The notes beneath the pieces were generated by a model. The model worked only from the letters and a program-made list of their open reading frames with translations. It made no database searches and was not told the origin of the DNA. The position numbers and the translations under genes are program-made. From the NCBI GenBank assembly GCA_945868435.1, contig CAMBLG010000004.1, positions 147,412-211,411 on the forward strand: a DNA stretch of 64,000 bases, written 5' to 3'. This document shows positions 52,814 to 62,190 of the stretch, piece by piece. Source of the DNA: an uncultured Lachnospiraceae bacterium (lineage in GTDB: Bacteria > Bacillota > Clostridia > Lachnospirales > Lachnospiraceae). How positions within the stretch are numbered: the first letter of the stretch is position 1; each line of letters starts with the position of its first letter.

Positions 52814-53317
52814 CTATACCGCTCTTTTCGCTCTGTTTTTCCTGGCCTGTTCCGCTTCTTTCACGAACCTTGGGCCTTCCTCACCCTCTCCGTCCGGTTC
52901 AAAGCCAAGCTTCTCAAGAATCTTCTGCGACGCTTTATTGTCCGCATCTGTCTCTGCCTCAACAAACCAGACTCCGTTTCCATATGCCCACTGAATCATG
53001 GCTTCTGCCGCCTCTGTTGTGTAGCCGTTTCCCCCATACTCCTTTCCAACGCCATACCCGATTTCAACCGTTTTCTCCACCGGCGGGCCCTTAAATCCGA
53101 GGTCCCCGATATATGTATCCTCGTTTTTCAGAGTCATCTTCCACGGTGCATACCAGATCCTGTTTTCCGGGTCCGCTTCACAGCCCGACAGCATCTCCTG
53201 ATATTCCTTTTTTATTTCCTCATCCAAAGCGGTCTCAATCATCTTTTGGATTTCTTCGTTCGACATGGGCCGAAGCAGCAGACGCTTCGTTTTCAAAATC
53301 GGATCCTTCTTTTTCAT
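52814..53317 (-). CDS. GNAT N-acetyltransferase, RimJ/RimL type
   Basis: 167 residues from ATG 53317, after AGGAGGAG. RimL-like features: LKTKRLLLRPMSNEEI at the N-terminus, IGYGVGKEYGGNGYTTEA acetyl-CoA binding loop and ADNKASQKILEKLGF near the end. It acetylates an amine, often a protein N-terminus. It follows the SDR gene by about 30 nt, so it may be part of the phosphorylase / SPL / SDR operon. The C-terminal tail is Lys/Arg-rich. Confidence 0.85.
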   Translation of the reverse strand: MKKKDPILKTKRLLLRPMSNEEIQKMIETALDEEIKKEYQEMLSGCEADPENRIWYAPWKMTLKNEDTYIGDLGFKGPPVEKTVEIGYGVGKEYGGNGYTTEAAEAMIQWAYGNGVWFVEAETDADNKASQKILEKLGFEPDGEGEEGPRFVKEAEQARKNRAKRAV

Positions 53318-53346
53318 ACATTCTCCTCCTGAATACATGCTTTTTC

Positions 53347-54057
53347 TTATTTCCGGGCAATGCGGTGCAGCTGCGGGCGAAGCGTGATATCCGGCACGAC
53401 AAGCCCTTCACGCTGACCAAGCACATAGCGGACAGCCTCCGCCACCTCGGATGGTTCCAAAAAACTTCCTTCTTCCTCCGCGCAGGTAAAATCCGCATCC
53501 CGATACAGGTCCGTCTGTGTCATATCCGGATGAATCGTTGTCACCTTCACACCATATTTGCGGGCCTCGTCAAAAAGACTCTCTCCGAAGCCTGTAATCC
53601 CCGCTTTGGTCGCTGCATAGGCACAGCCATGGGGACTGCTGTGTTTTGCAGTGATCGAAGAAATGTTAATGATATACCCGCTATTTTCTTTTAACTCGCG
53701 AAGCAGACGATTCGTAAGGATAAGGGGCAGTTCCAGGTTAGTGCGCACCAAAGTCTGAATCTGCTTCACACTCAGCTGCTCATGAAGTCCGTAATAGCCG
53801 ACGCCCGCCGCATTGACCAGCACTTCCACCCGCGCCTCCCCGGTAATCTGTTTTACTTTATCACACACCTTCTGCGTTTCCAGCAAGTCCCCGATTACAG
53901 GGTGAAATGTTTTTGTGCTTTGGACAAACTGCGCCGTTTCTTCCCTCTCAAAATCACGCCCGAATCCGTAAACATCATAGTTTAACTCACACAATACCCG
54001 GCTGATGGCAAGACCGATTCCCGAGCTTGCCCCCGTCACAATCGCTGCTTTATTCAT
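53347..54057 (-). CDS. Short-chain dehydrogenase/reductase
   Basis: 236 residues. Classical SDR: TGASSGIG nucleotide motif (8-15), NAAG (82-85), catalytic Ser133/134, Tyr147 and Lys151 in YAATK. It overlaps the radical SAM gene by 8 nt (54050-54057), so it is translated together with it. Substrate unknown; the context with a nucleoside phosphorylase and an SPL-like enzyme suggests nucleotide damage or nucleoside metabolism (inference). Confidence 0.9.
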   Translation of the reverse strand: MNKAAIVTGASSGIGLAISRVLCELNYDVYGFGRDFEREETAQFVQSTKTFHPVIGDLLETQKVCDKVKQITGEARVEVLVNAAGVGYYGLHEQLSVKQIQTLVRTNLELPLILTNRLLRELKENSGYIINISSITAKHSSPHGCAYAATKAGITGFGESLFDEARKYGVKVTTIHPDMTQTDLYRDADFTCAEEEGSFLEPSEVAEAVRYVLGQREGLVVPDITLRPQLHRIARK

Positions 54058-55075
54058 GATAGATTTTCTCCTTGTCGATTCTCTTGGCCAGCTCCTCGAT
54101 GAGATACTCCTCCATCTCCTTTAAGAGCCGCGGCGGATACTGATAGACGCCACCAACATTCACATATGGAAACTGCACCGCCGATGCCGTGGGAAGGGCA
54201 CGCCGCAGTTTTTTCATGTAATCCTGCGATATGCGGAAGGTTCCCACGCTGACATCCGTAAGCTGCTGCATCGTCAGGTCATGTCCGGCAAATGCCGCAT
54301 CAAGCTCTGACAACAATTCTCCATAATCCTCTCGCCATGTCGGTAAGTATAACATCGGATCAAAACATAGCCGAACCGGGAACTTCTTTTCCAGTCCCGC
54401 AAGCGCGCATGCAATCCTGGCTTTTGCAGATGGGGTTCCACGCTCGCAGGCATCGATCATTTTCTGGGGAGAAAGCGTGAATGCATAGATCACATTCGAC
54501 AGACACGGAAGTTCCTCCCACATTGCAAGCCTTGCACTTTTTGTGCGGATCTCCAGCTTCAGATTCTCATGCAACGTTGCATAATCCGACCACAGCTTTG
54601 CATAACCCACTAACGGCTCCATTGCCAACAAGTCCGCATCGTAGGAAACGCACAGATACATGGATTTATGCGCAAGAAACGCATCCAGCTCAGAAAAATA
54701 ATCCTCCAGATTCACAAAGATCACCATGTGCCCGGAAGGGTACATGCCCTTTAAATAGCAATAACTGCAGTCAAACAGGCAGTTCATCATTGTAGAACAG
54801 TAATAAAAGTTCGTATTACCAAAGTCCTGACAGACCGGCGCTCCCTCATAGAAGAAATGATCTTCTTTTCTGGCTAAGATCAGGCTCTGGAACCGATGCT
54901 GGAGCGGCGCGTCCTGACCGCGACGATTGAATACATCCTTGTAGTGGTCGATTGCCACAATCTGTGCATTCGGAAAATGCGTCAGAATCTCCCGCGTCCT
55001 CGGATGGGTTTGCACACGTTTTTCCACGTAAATATGGGTAAATGGTAGATTTTCATAATCTTGCCTTGAGTTCAT
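54050..55075 (-). CDS. Spore-photoproduct-lyase-like radical SAM enzyme
   Basis: 341 residues. The radical SAM motif CLFDCSYC gives Cys99, Cys103 and Cys106; Cys93 lies nearby. The sequence around it (FYYCSTMMNCLFDCSYCYLKG) and VSYDADLLAMEP are characteristic of the spore photoproduct lyase family, which reverses thymine dimers of spore DNA. The C-terminal catalytic Cys of true SPL is not apparent, so it belongs to the SPL-like group of possibly different function. It overlaps the nucleoside phosphorylase gene by 23 nt and the SDR gene by 8 nt. Confidence 0.85.
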   Translation of the reverse strand: MNSRQDYENLPFTHIYVEKRVQTHPRTREILTHFPNAQIVAIDHYKDVFNRRGQDAPLQHRFQSLILARKEDHFFYEGAPVCQDFGNTNFYYCSTMMNCLFDCSYCYLKGMYPSGHMVIFVNLEDYFSELDAFLAHKSMYLCVSYDADLLAMEPLVGYAKLWSDYATLHENLKLEIRTKSARLAMWEELPCLSNVIYAFTLSPQKMIDACERGTPSAKARIACALAGLEKKFPVRLCFDPMLYLPTWREDYGELLSELDAAFAGHDLTMQQLTDVSVGTFRISQDYMKKLRRALPTASAVQFPYVNVGGVYQYPPRLLKEMEEYLIEELAKRIDKEKIYHE

Positions 55076-55928
55076 CCAGAATTCTCTTTCCTTCCCGCTT
55101 GTCCTTCGCCGGCAAACGCCCCTGTCTGCGGTAGTCCTCCAACACAGCCTCGTACTCCGTCGCTGTCAGCTTCCAGTAAAACAGGAGCTGCCGCAATTCC
55201 CCGCGCATGACAGCGGAACAGTGAAGCTCTTCCCCAAGCTGCGCAGCCTTCTCTTCCGCTTTCCTGCGAAAAAGCGCCTGCCTGCCATGCGCATTTTCCT
55301 GTGCATGGCTAATCTCACATAACATCTCAAAATACGGGCATGTCTCAGCTGCCACGTTCTGCATCAACGCTGTCATATACGCTCTCATATCGCCCGTCTG
55401 TTTCGCATCCACGCCATGGTCCGACACCATTTTTAAGAAGCTCATCTGATGCGGTCCGTAATAATAATTGGCGGCCTGATAGATTGCAGCCGCCTCCATA
55501 TCATACAGACGTTGTCCCTCCTCTTTCCGATCCGATTCCATTCCCCCCGGCGCCCGAATCTGAGCACAACTTACCAGCTCAGCCTCCGTGAAGGGATGCC
55601 GGTAACAGATATCCGGATAAAAGGTCCTGCCACTGATTTCCTCCGTCAGCTTATTGCACAAATATACGGTGCCCACCGGGGTCTCTTCCGCTGCCCCACA
55701 GCTGCCAAAGTTGCAAATCAGATCCGCGCTCTCCGGCGGATAACAGGTGGAAATCTCAGCCACGGCAGTCGCCGCGGCAATCGCACCAACACCGGTGATC
55801 ACCACACGAATCCCTTTTTCCAAATCCGAAAACACCTCAAAATGGTGTTTTTCGTTTTCTTTTTTCAGTTGAAATATCCGGATGATTTCCTGCGCTTCCG
55901 CAAAAAGCGCACAATAGATTGTAAGCAA
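55053..55928 (-). CDS. Nucleoside phosphorylase/nucleosidase-like protein
   Basis: 291 residues. Residues about 1-210 match the PNP/MTAN family: ITGVGAIAAATAVAEI, CNFGSCGAAE, and YDMEAAAIYQAA with the ribose-binding Met-Glu. The C-terminal about 80 residues form an extra helical domain with many charged residues (QALFRRKAEEKAAQLGEEL). It is first in a tightly coupled group with the SPL-like enzyme and SDR. It may release the base or sugar from a modified nucleoside. The C-terminal extension is not typical. Confidence 0.82.
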   Translation of the reverse strand: MLTIYCALFAEAQEIIRIFQLKKENEKHHFEVFSDLEKGIRVVITGVGAIAAATAVAEISTCYPPESADLICNFGSCGAAEETPVGTVYLCNKLTEEISGRTFYPDICYRHPFTEAELVSCAQIRAPGGMESDRKEEGQRLYDMEAAAIYQAANYYYGPHQMSFLKMVSDHGVDAKQTGDMRAYMTALMQNVAAETCPYFEMLCEISHAQENAHGRQALFRRKAEEKAAQLGEELHCSAVMRGELRQLLFYWKLTATEYEAVLEDYRRQGRLPAKDKREGKRILDELKARL

Positions 55929-55952
55929 TTAAACCTCTTTTCCTTCTGTTTC

Positions 55953-57437
55953 CTACTTATGATAGATTTTATGCTCCGACTCATACTTCGCCTCGCTGGT
56001 CAGCTGAATGCCCAGACGCTTGAAGATTTTCTCATCCACTGAGGACAGCAATACGGAAGAATGTGCACGTAAGCCCTGCAGCTTTTTCATCTGCGCCAGT
56101 GCAAGCTCCGCGTTTTTATCGGATGCGGCTGAAGTCGACAGTGCGATCAAAATCTCATCCGTATGAAGTCGCGGATTCTGGTTGCCGAGATAATCTGTTT
56201 TGAGTCTCTGAATCGGTTCGATCGCTTTCGGGGATACCAGATGGATCTCGTGATCGATGCCTCCAAGCACTTTCAACGTATTCAAAAGCACCGCCGCAGA
56301 TGCTCCAAGCAGGTCTGTCGTCTTTCCTGTTACAATCCTGCCATCCTCCAACTCGATGGCTACTGCCGGATGACCGGTCTCTTTTTCACGCTCCAGCGCC
56401 GCTGCCACCACTTCACAGTCCTCCAGTGACAGTCCTGCCTGCTTCATCAGAAGCTCCAGCTTGTACACGGTTTCCTTGCTGCCTATACCTCGCTTACAGT
56501 CACACAGTGCCTTATAATATCGGCAGATAATCTCCCGGCAGGATGCCTTGCGGCACACTTCATCGTCTATAATGCAGTTTCCTGCCATATTTACACCCAT
56601 GTCAGTCGGTGACTTGTAAGGGCTCTCGCCCTGTATCTGCTCAAAAATCGCGTGCAGAACCGGAAAAATCTCTACATCCCGATTATAATTGACGGTTGTC
56701 TCTCCGTATGCCTCCAAATGGAACGGGTCGATCATATTCACATCGTTTAGGTCCGCCGTAGCAGCCTCATACGCAATGTTGATCGGATGCTTGAGCGGAA
56801 CATTCCAGATTGGGAATGTCTCGAACTTGGCATAACCGGCTTTAATACCGCGCTTGTGCTCATGAAATAACTGTGACAGACAGGTCGCCATCTTTCCACT
56901 TCCCGGTCCTGGAGCTGTGATCACAACCAGCGGTCTGGTTGTCTCAATATAATCATTTTTTCCGTATCCGTCATCACTGACGATCCTCTGGATATCGCTG
57001 GGATATCCCGGTATTTTGTAATGATGGTATGTTTTGATTCCGAGATCATTCAAACGTGTACAAAACTGGTCTGCCGCAGGCTGTCCCGCATATTTCGTAA
57101 TGCACACACTTCCCACATACAGACCGACACCACGAAATGCGTCAATCAATCGCAGTACGTCCATATCATAGGTGATGCCGAAATCTCCGCGGATCTTATT
57201 GCCTTCAATGTCTTCCGCACTGATTACAATCACGATTTCCGCCTGTTCCTTCAGTTCCAAAAGCATATGCAGCTTTGAGTCCGGCTGAAATCCCGGAAGT
57301 ACTCTGGACGCATGATAATCGTCAAACAGCTTTCCACCGAATTCCAGATAAAGCTTGTTGTCAAATTGCCGGATTCTCTCTCGAATACACTCCGATTGCA
57401 TTTTCAAATATTTATCGTTGTCAAATCCCCTTTTCAT
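55953..57437 (-). CDS. DUF1846 family protein
   Basis: 494 residues from ATG 57437, after AAAAGGA. Full-length DUF1846 protein: GFDNDKYLKMQSECIRERI at the N-terminus, PGPGSGKMATCLSQL with a P-loop-like turn, and SPTDMGVNMAGNCIIDD. The family is widespread in Firmicutes and its function is not established (a structure is known from Streptococcus). It stands 25 nt upstream of the phosphorylase gene on the same strand and may be transcribed with it. Confidence 0.92.
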   Translation of the reverse strand: MKRGFDNDKYLKMQSECIRERIRQFDNKLYLEFGGKLFDDYHASRVLPGFQPDSKLHMLLELKEQAEIVIVISAEDIEGNKIRGDFGITYDMDVLRLIDAFRGVGLYVGSVCITKYAGQPAADQFCTRLNDLGIKTYHHYKIPGYPSDIQRIVSDDGYGKNDYIETTRPLVVITAPGPGSGKMATCLSQLFHEHKRGIKAGYAKFETFPIWNVPLKHPINIAYEAATADLNDVNMIDPFHLEAYGETTVNYNRDVEIFPVLHAIFEQIQGESPYKSPTDMGVNMAGNCIIDDEVCRKASCREIICRYYKALCDCKRGIGSKETVYKLELLMKQAGLSLEDCEVVAAALEREKETGHPAVAIELEDGRIVTGKTTDLLGASAAVLLNTLKVLGGIDHEIHLVSPKAIEPIQRLKTDYLGNQNPRLHTDEILIALSTSAASDKNAELALAQMKKLQGLRAHSSVLLSSVDEKIFKRLGIQLTSEAKYESEHKIYHK

Positions 57438-57714
57438 GTCTGAATCCTTTTCTATTTTTATAAAATGTATCACAAAGCTTTCCGGGTGATATACTGATGT
57501 AACACCAACTAAGATATTCCCTCCTTGCAGATACTCCCTGACAGCCTTTTTATTTATTCTACACTTATCTTATTCAATAGTAAAGAAAGGAATACATTTC
57601 CGATGAAAAGTGAAAACATCATTGTTTTTAAATCAACCAAAAAATCACACAGATTTTTCAAATTAAAATCCATGTGATTTTCCTATTTACCTATCAAATT
57701 GAACTTCTTAATCA

Positions 57715-57837
57715 ATGACTGCTGATGACATCCGTCACATGAGTGAGGATGATTTGCTTGATATGGATTACTTCTTAAATGAAGACGATGAGTTTGATGA
57801 AGACTTCCCTGGAGCTGAAGGCTTCTATATCTTCTAA
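57715..57837 (+). CDS. Small acidic protein, 40 residues
   Basis: A frame starting ATG 57715 encodes MTADDIRHMSEDDLLDMDYF then an acidic part ending GAEGFYIF. It has 15 Asp/Glu in 40. No AGGAGG is visible, which weakens the case. A good terminator follows 20 nt later (57857-57882). The pattern SEDDLLDMDYF is non-random and the terminator on the same strand supports transcription. Function unknown; it could be the tail of a lost gene. Confidence 0.45.
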   Translation: MTADDIRHMSEDDLLDMDYFLNEDDEFDEDFPGAEGFYIF

Positions 57838-57856
57838 AACCTATCGTTTACTTGTC

Positions 57857-57882
57857 GTGCCCGCCAACTTGCGGGCACTTTT
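57857..57882 (+). terminator. Terminator after the small acidic ORF
   Basis: GTGCCCGC-CAACTT-GCGGGCAC followed by TTTTC. Confidence 0.8.
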
Positions 57883-57923
57883 CATATCTAGCAATCCCGA
57901 AGCTAGGACTTTCCTATAAAGTA

Positions 57924-57993
57924 ACAAAGAGTCACTTTGTGACTCTTTGTGCGCCCGTGTGGGCACGCAAGTGCATCTTCTACTCCACACGGG
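57924..57993. repeat. Paired inverted repeats in the intergenic region
   Basis: ACAAAGAGTCAC-TTT-GTGACTCTTTGT (57924-57950) is a perfect 12-bp hairpin. It is directly followed by CCCGTGTGG (57954-57962) and its inverted partner CCACACGGG (57985-57993). No gene; possibly an intergenic repeat family, or a terminator for the chemoreceptor gene. Confidence 0.6.
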
Positions 57994-58020
57994 TCGCATC
58001 CCCGCGGAGCGTTTTACTCT

Positions 58021-59460
58021 TTATTCAAAGATTCTTATTCCCTGATTTGATAGACTTTGTATTAACGCAACAAGATCTTTTTCTTTCTTTTGAATCTGCT
58101 CATTACATTTATCCACTTCACTTATCATCACAGCCCCCTCATCAAGCCTTCCTGTCTTGGCAAGCTGCATAAGCTTTGCTCCATATCCATGAAATTTCTC
58201 ATGATAAGCTTCAATTTCTTCCCACATTCTTTTTACTTCAGCATGAGTTGGTCTGAATGAATAATGCAAATGACCAAGTGTACATTTTTTAAAATCAGTC
58301 TGTAGTACCAGCATCTGTCCTGTCTCTACTATTGTACGGAATTTCTCAGCCCATTTTACATGCTCACCAGCTGCCCGTTCTAAGTAGTTAACTACAATCT
58401 GATTATCAAGCATATAGAACGCATCAAGTCCCATTTCACTGATCACTGACATTGACTGGTCGAGATGCTCTTCAACCTTTACTGCTGGTTCAACTATGTC
58501 ATTAATTGCCTGACTAGATACTTCAAGAAGCGAAATATTTTCTTTTAACATATTGCACTTCTCATCCACATTTTCCATCTGATTATCAAGCTCATTCATT
58601 GAACTGCTGATTTCTTCGCTGACAGCGGCAAGCGATGAAATGGAATCTGTAATGGTATCCATGCTCTTTTTGTTATCTGCAGTTATCTTGTATACATCCT
58701 GAATTCGTTCGTTGATATTATTCATCTCTTCTACATTCACATCCACACTGACAGAACTCTTTCTCGATGCATCAGCTATACTCTGAAGGAAATCACCCAT
58801 GTTTGCCGTAAGGCTTTTTGTCTGGTCTGCAAGTTGTCTGATTTCTTCCGCTACTACAGCAAATCCTTTTCCAACTTCCCCTGCACGCGCAGCTTCTATT
58901 GAAGCATTGAGTGCAAGAAGATTCGTCTGGTTAGAAATTGCATTTATTCCATCAATGACTTCATTCATATGTGCTACAACTTCCTGTAGATTGTCAATCT
59001 CTGCTTTTACTTCTCTTGATGCCTTAATAGCTGAACCCGATATCTCATTTATATCATTAAGCTTTTGTTCGCAATTGTCTATTTCTCCTACAACCTGAGT
59101 AACCTCCTCCGATACCTCAATAATTGTCGAAGTCAGATTCTCATGTGCTTTTGACATCTCTGATGCAATTGCTGAAGTAGATGCAGCAGATTCACTAATA
59201 TCCTCCACTTCATTTGATAATGATTCATTAATTGTTGCAATTTTGTCAATATTCATCTTGACTGTGGCATCGATTACACTCATCTGTATTACTGAGTCAA
59301 GTGTATTAGTTGCAACTTGTTCAAATTCTTTTCTTCCTTCTACGAGTCTTTTATGAATATCATTTATCTCTTTATTCTGTGGTTCATACTGCATGTCCTC
59401 AAGCTTTGCCAGACTTGACAGCATGTTATTAATTTTGTTTTTATGTCCACCCAAAATCAT
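58021..59460 (-). CDS. Soluble methyl-accepting chemotaxis protein with CZB zinc-binding domain
   Basis: 479 residues and no membrane helix. The MCP signalling domain is at about 80-330 with the hairpin tip [37 protein letters not shown]. The C-terminal CZB domain has the expected ligands: His367 in GEHVKW, Cys393 in CTLGHLHYS and His420/His424 in AYHEKFH. CZB domains bind zinc and react with hypochlorite or pH-related signals. No che or flagellar genes are nearby. Ribosome binding site GGAGG before the ATG. Confidence 0.93.
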   Translation of the reverse strand: MILGGHKNKINNMLSSLAKLEDMQYEPQNKEINDIHKRLVEGRKEFEQVATNTLDSVIQMSVIDATVKMNIDKIATINESLSNEVEDISESAASTSAIASEMSKAHENLTSTIIEVSEEVTQVVGEIDNCEQKLNDINEISGSAIKASREVKAEIDNLQEVVAHMNEVIDGINAISNQTNLLALNASIEAARAGEVGKGFAVVAEEIRQLADQTKSLTANMGDFLQSIADASRKSSVSVDVNVEEMNNINERIQDVYKITADNKKSMDTITDSISSLAAVSEEISSSMNELDNQMENVDEKCNMLKENISLLEVSSQAINDIVEPAVKVEEHLDQSMSVISEMGLDAFYMLDNQIVVNYLERAAGEHVKWAEKFRTIVETGQMLVLQTDFKKCTLGHLHYSFRPTHAEVKRMWEEIEAYHEKFHGYGAKLMQLAKTGRLDEGAVMISEVDKCNEQIQKKEKDLVALIQSLSNQGIRIFE

Positions 59461-59626
59461 TTTTCTCGCCTCCGTATATTGGTACTTTCGTCATATACAT
59501 TTTAGTCCCTTTTGTAACATATTTCAATAATATTTTCAATTTTACTCAATTGCAAAGCATTTCTTCATTTACTTTGATCGCAACCTTAATTTGAGTCTTC
59601 TTGAATCTATTCTTACTAAAACTTCC

Positions 59627-59643
59627 CACACCGATACGGTGTG
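59627..59643. repeat. Short palindrome upstream of the transposase remnant
   Basis: CACACCG-ATA-CGGTGTG, 7-bp arms, in the 290-bp gap between the chemoreceptor and the IS remnant. It may be part of the end of the insertion element. Confidence 0.35.
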
Positions 59644-59750
59644 TTGAACCTTGAAAATTCAATATTTCAGCCAATAAAAAAGGCATAAACCTGTTCCGTT
59701 TGGTATAATGGAATTGACTAGAAACCATTTTTACAAAGGAGATTTATGCC

Positions 59751-60250
59751 ATGTCCAGTATACCACAAAACCATTTCGATGAGAACGACTTAATTGACTG
59801 TGTTCAGAGATTTTTTTCCAAACATCATGTTGGCAAGCTTCTTGCCAGATGTAATGGGATGAAAGAAAAAGGTGTTTCACCTGTTTCTCTGCTTCGTTAC
59901 AAACTCAGCAACATTTTTGTCGGAAGAAGTATGTATATGCAGCAACGGACTGGCTCTTTTGAGGAAGGTTTTTCAAAGAACACTTTTTGTCCAGAGGCAA
60001 ACAGGATTATCGTTTTTTCCATCAAAAAAGGCAAAGTAAATTATCCTCCCAAAAACAGCTTCCCAAAAATGAATATACTCTCATAAATCTGGGAATTAAG
60101 AAGATAACCATTGATACTAAATACTCTCTAATGCCCGTATTTACAAGGTTCATCTCCTATACTATGAAGATGAAAAAAGACCTTTTTGGAGTCCCAAAAA
60201 TGGTTCCAAACAAGGCCTTATTCATCTTCATATTCTGTTTTGGGGGATAG
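59751..60250 (+). pseudogene. IS4-like transposase remnant
   Basis: The first about 80 codons (SSIPQNHFDENDLIDCVQRF, then VGKLLARCNGMKEKGVSP, RYMQQ-like MYMQQRTGSFEEGFSKNTF) look like the N-terminal region of an IS4-family transposase common in Lachnospiraceae. After KNTF the similarity ends and the frame stops at 60086. Frames further on (to about 60250) are weakly protein-like. The DDE catalytic region is missing. The remnant has a good ribosome binding site (AAAGGAGAT) and is not functional. Confidence 0.6.
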
Positions 60251-60443
60251 TCCACTTTGCCCTTTTCAGGATAAATGACTTTGCCCCTGAACATTTCCGC
60301 TATTCAAACTCCCTAACTTAATCCTTGTCTTAAACATTTTTGTTAGGGCGTTCTGTTATGATTTGACTCCATTTAGTTTCAGCTGCGCCAGTCACATGTG
60401 CTGTATGAGCTAATGTTATCAAATTGTTATCAGTATTGCGTTA

Positions 60444-60728
60444 TCACATGTTGAATAAATCTGCATGTGTTCCTGTATCGACCAAGGTCAATGTCAAAAT
60501 ACCATCTTCTTTTAAATATATTAGTAGCCAATCGGGCTGAATGTGGCACTCTCTAAATCCCAAATATTTTCCTTTTAATTCATGGTCTCTATACTTTTCT
60601 GCTAATGGAATATTATTCTGAAGCATAGAGACAATATTCTCCAGAAGAGTTATATCAAGGCCTCTCTTCCTGCCTAATTTCAAACTTTTCTTAAATTTGC
60701 CAGTAAGTATCAATTCATACTGCATCAA
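60444..60728 (-). CDS. YafQ-family type II toxin
   Basis: 94 residues. YafQ/RelE-superfamily mRNA interferase: YELILTGKFKKSLKLGRKRGLD, then LAEKYRDHELKGKYLGFRECHIQPDWLLIYL and TLTLVDTGTHADLF with the C-terminal His and aromatic residue typical of YafQ. It overlaps the antitoxin by 4 nt (ATGA). Such toxins cleave mRNA on the ribosome. Confidence 0.9.
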   Translation of the reverse strand: MMQYELILTGKFKKSLKLGRKRGLDITLLENIVSMLQNNIPLAEKYRDHELKGKYLGFRECHIQPDWLLIYLKEDGILTLTLVDTGTHADLFNM

Positions 60729-60994
60729 TCAAGGTCCTCCATGGCATCCGAAAAACTACTGTATCTCTTAGTATTAGGATCCTTGCTGATTCTTTTCGCT
60801 TCTTCCATAGCCTCAATAACCTCTGGTTTGTATTGTGGAACTACTACATCAAATGGAAGACCTCCTCTCATAACACACTGTCTGAGGAATATATTCATTG
60901 CGCTGGACATATCCATTCCTAACTGTGAAAAAAGCTCTGTAGCCTGCTTTTTTAAATTTTCATCAATTCTTACCTGCGTAGGTACTGTAGCCAT
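60725..60994 (-). CDS. RelB/DinJ-family antitoxin
   Basis: 89 residues from ATG 60994, which has GGGAGG 7 nt upstream. Ribbon-helix-helix N-terminus (VPTQVRIDENLKKQATELFSQLGMDMSSAMNIFLRQ) and a C-terminal toxin-binding part. It represses its own operon and binds the YafQ-like toxin. Toxin and antitoxin genes overlap by 4 nt, antitoxin first. Confidence 0.92.
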   Translation of the reverse strand: MATVPTQVRIDENLKKQATELFSQLGMDMSSAMNIFLRQCVMRGGLPFDVVVPQYKPEVIEAMEEAKRISKDPNTKRYSSFSDAMEDLD

Positions 60995-61039
60995 TTGAAC
61001 ACCTCCCATATGAAATATTTGCCTATAGTATATACTCAT

Positions 61040-61277
61040 TTCTTAAATCATATTATATGAAGAAAAGCATTTCTTGTCAACGTTTAGGTTTACATTGTAT
61101 TTTAAATGTATAATTTTATCGTAACCACCAATTTGATACCATTCACGTACACTCCAACGGTTGCACCCTTAAATACGAATAAATCCCCTCCTCTATCTGA
61201 GCTTTACCTTAGACATCATCCAAGATAATTCCCATGTCAGCTATTTCTGCTATGAAATTAATGGGAAGTTGCAGAAT
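61040..61277. other. Region without a gene, 238 bp
   Basis: AT-rich sequence between the antitoxin gene promoter and the DUF3795 remnant. I see no supportable gene, RNA or terminator. Confidence 0.3.
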
Positions 61278-61855
61278 TTACAGATATCTTTCCAATATCT
61301 TTAATCCTTCCTCTGCATCTGTTCCTAGTATTTCCTGCGTTTTTTTGAAATCATGAACTTCATGCAGCTTATCATGAACATAGAAGAATTTTTCTTTTCC
61401 ATATTTGTGAATAAACATTGCCTGAGCCTTGCAGGCACTTGCCCCGTCATTGTCTGGTTGATAGAATCCCTTCGTACACTCTTTTAAATCCTCACACTCA
61501 TAGCAACCATCAAGCCCCTTCTTTTCACAACAATCTATATTTGGACATTTACCCTTATCATAAAGCGTTCCGTATGAGCAGCAGCTAAATACAGAACGGC
61601 ATCCTCCACACCATTCGCCAAGAAAGCAATGATTACATGAAAATCCACAATATGCTGTCATATCAACATTTTCTCTTGCTGCTTTTACAATCTCAGCCTT
61701 CCATTTAGCCCTACTTTCATAGCGTCGATCTTTGTCCGGTTCCTCCACTGCAAGGGCTTTACGATATATACGTGATTTCTCCTTGTTTTGGTATGTTTAT
61801 ATACGCTCTGTTTTGAGATAACAGTAATCATTTTCTTTTCATTCTCTGTACTCAT
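61278..61855 (-). pseudogene. DUF3795-like Cys-rich protein, probably frameshifted
   Basis: The C-terminal part (61278-61748, 156 codons from a GTG) has 16 or so cysteines in DUF3795-like spacing: AYCGFSCNHCFLGEWCGGC, CCSYGTLYDKGKCPNIDC and CYECEDLKECTKGFY. The better start is ATG 61855 (GGAAG upstream; MSTENEKKMITV), but that frame departs near 61786-61789, a run of four T on the plus strand (A on the coding strand). Adding one A would join both frames into a single 190-residue reading with smooth sequence (HTKNKEKSRIYRKALAVEEP). A one-base deletion is the simplest explanation. The short GTG form might still be made. Confidence 0.6.
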
Positions 61856-61869
61856 TTTTCTTCCTTTCA

Positions 61870-62190
61870 TCATTCAGCACATATATACTCAACCTTCAAC
61901 ACTTTGCTCCCTGCAATCTCTATTTCTCTTTCGTTTCCGCTTGTCTGAAATCCGCATTTCACATAGAATATGTATTGCCCGCCTTTTATGCGGATTCCGA
62001 GATAGTTCTGTTTGGGAAAGTATTTTCCGGTACAGATGATTCCTGTAATTCCCGGCCCCCACATGAGCAATAGAATCAGGACATCATATGTAACTCCGGT
62101 CACTCGTGCCAAAATAATATAGAACGCCTCCAGGACAGCGCTGCCGGCTATACACAATATCAAGAAAACCTTTAGTGCTCTTTTTTCCAT
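61870..62190 (-). pseudogene. Truncated membrane protein, CPBP-like N-terminus joined to unrelated tail
   Basis: 106 codons from ATG 62190 (AGGAGG upstream). The first 60 residues hold two membrane helices (LKVFLILCIAGSAVLEAFYI and VLILLLMWGPGITGIICT) like the N-terminus of CPBP-family intramembrane proteases. After LGIRIKGG the sequence is short and soluble, lacking the rest of the family (EExxxR and HxxxN motifs). The start overlaps the end of the upstream interrupted gene by 19 nt. Probably a deletion product. Confidence 0.5.

Noticed and set aside
59461..59520. SigD-type flagellar promoter before the chemoreceptor
   Set aside because: A TAAA and a CCAATAT are present, but the spacing is about two bases too long and the match is weak.
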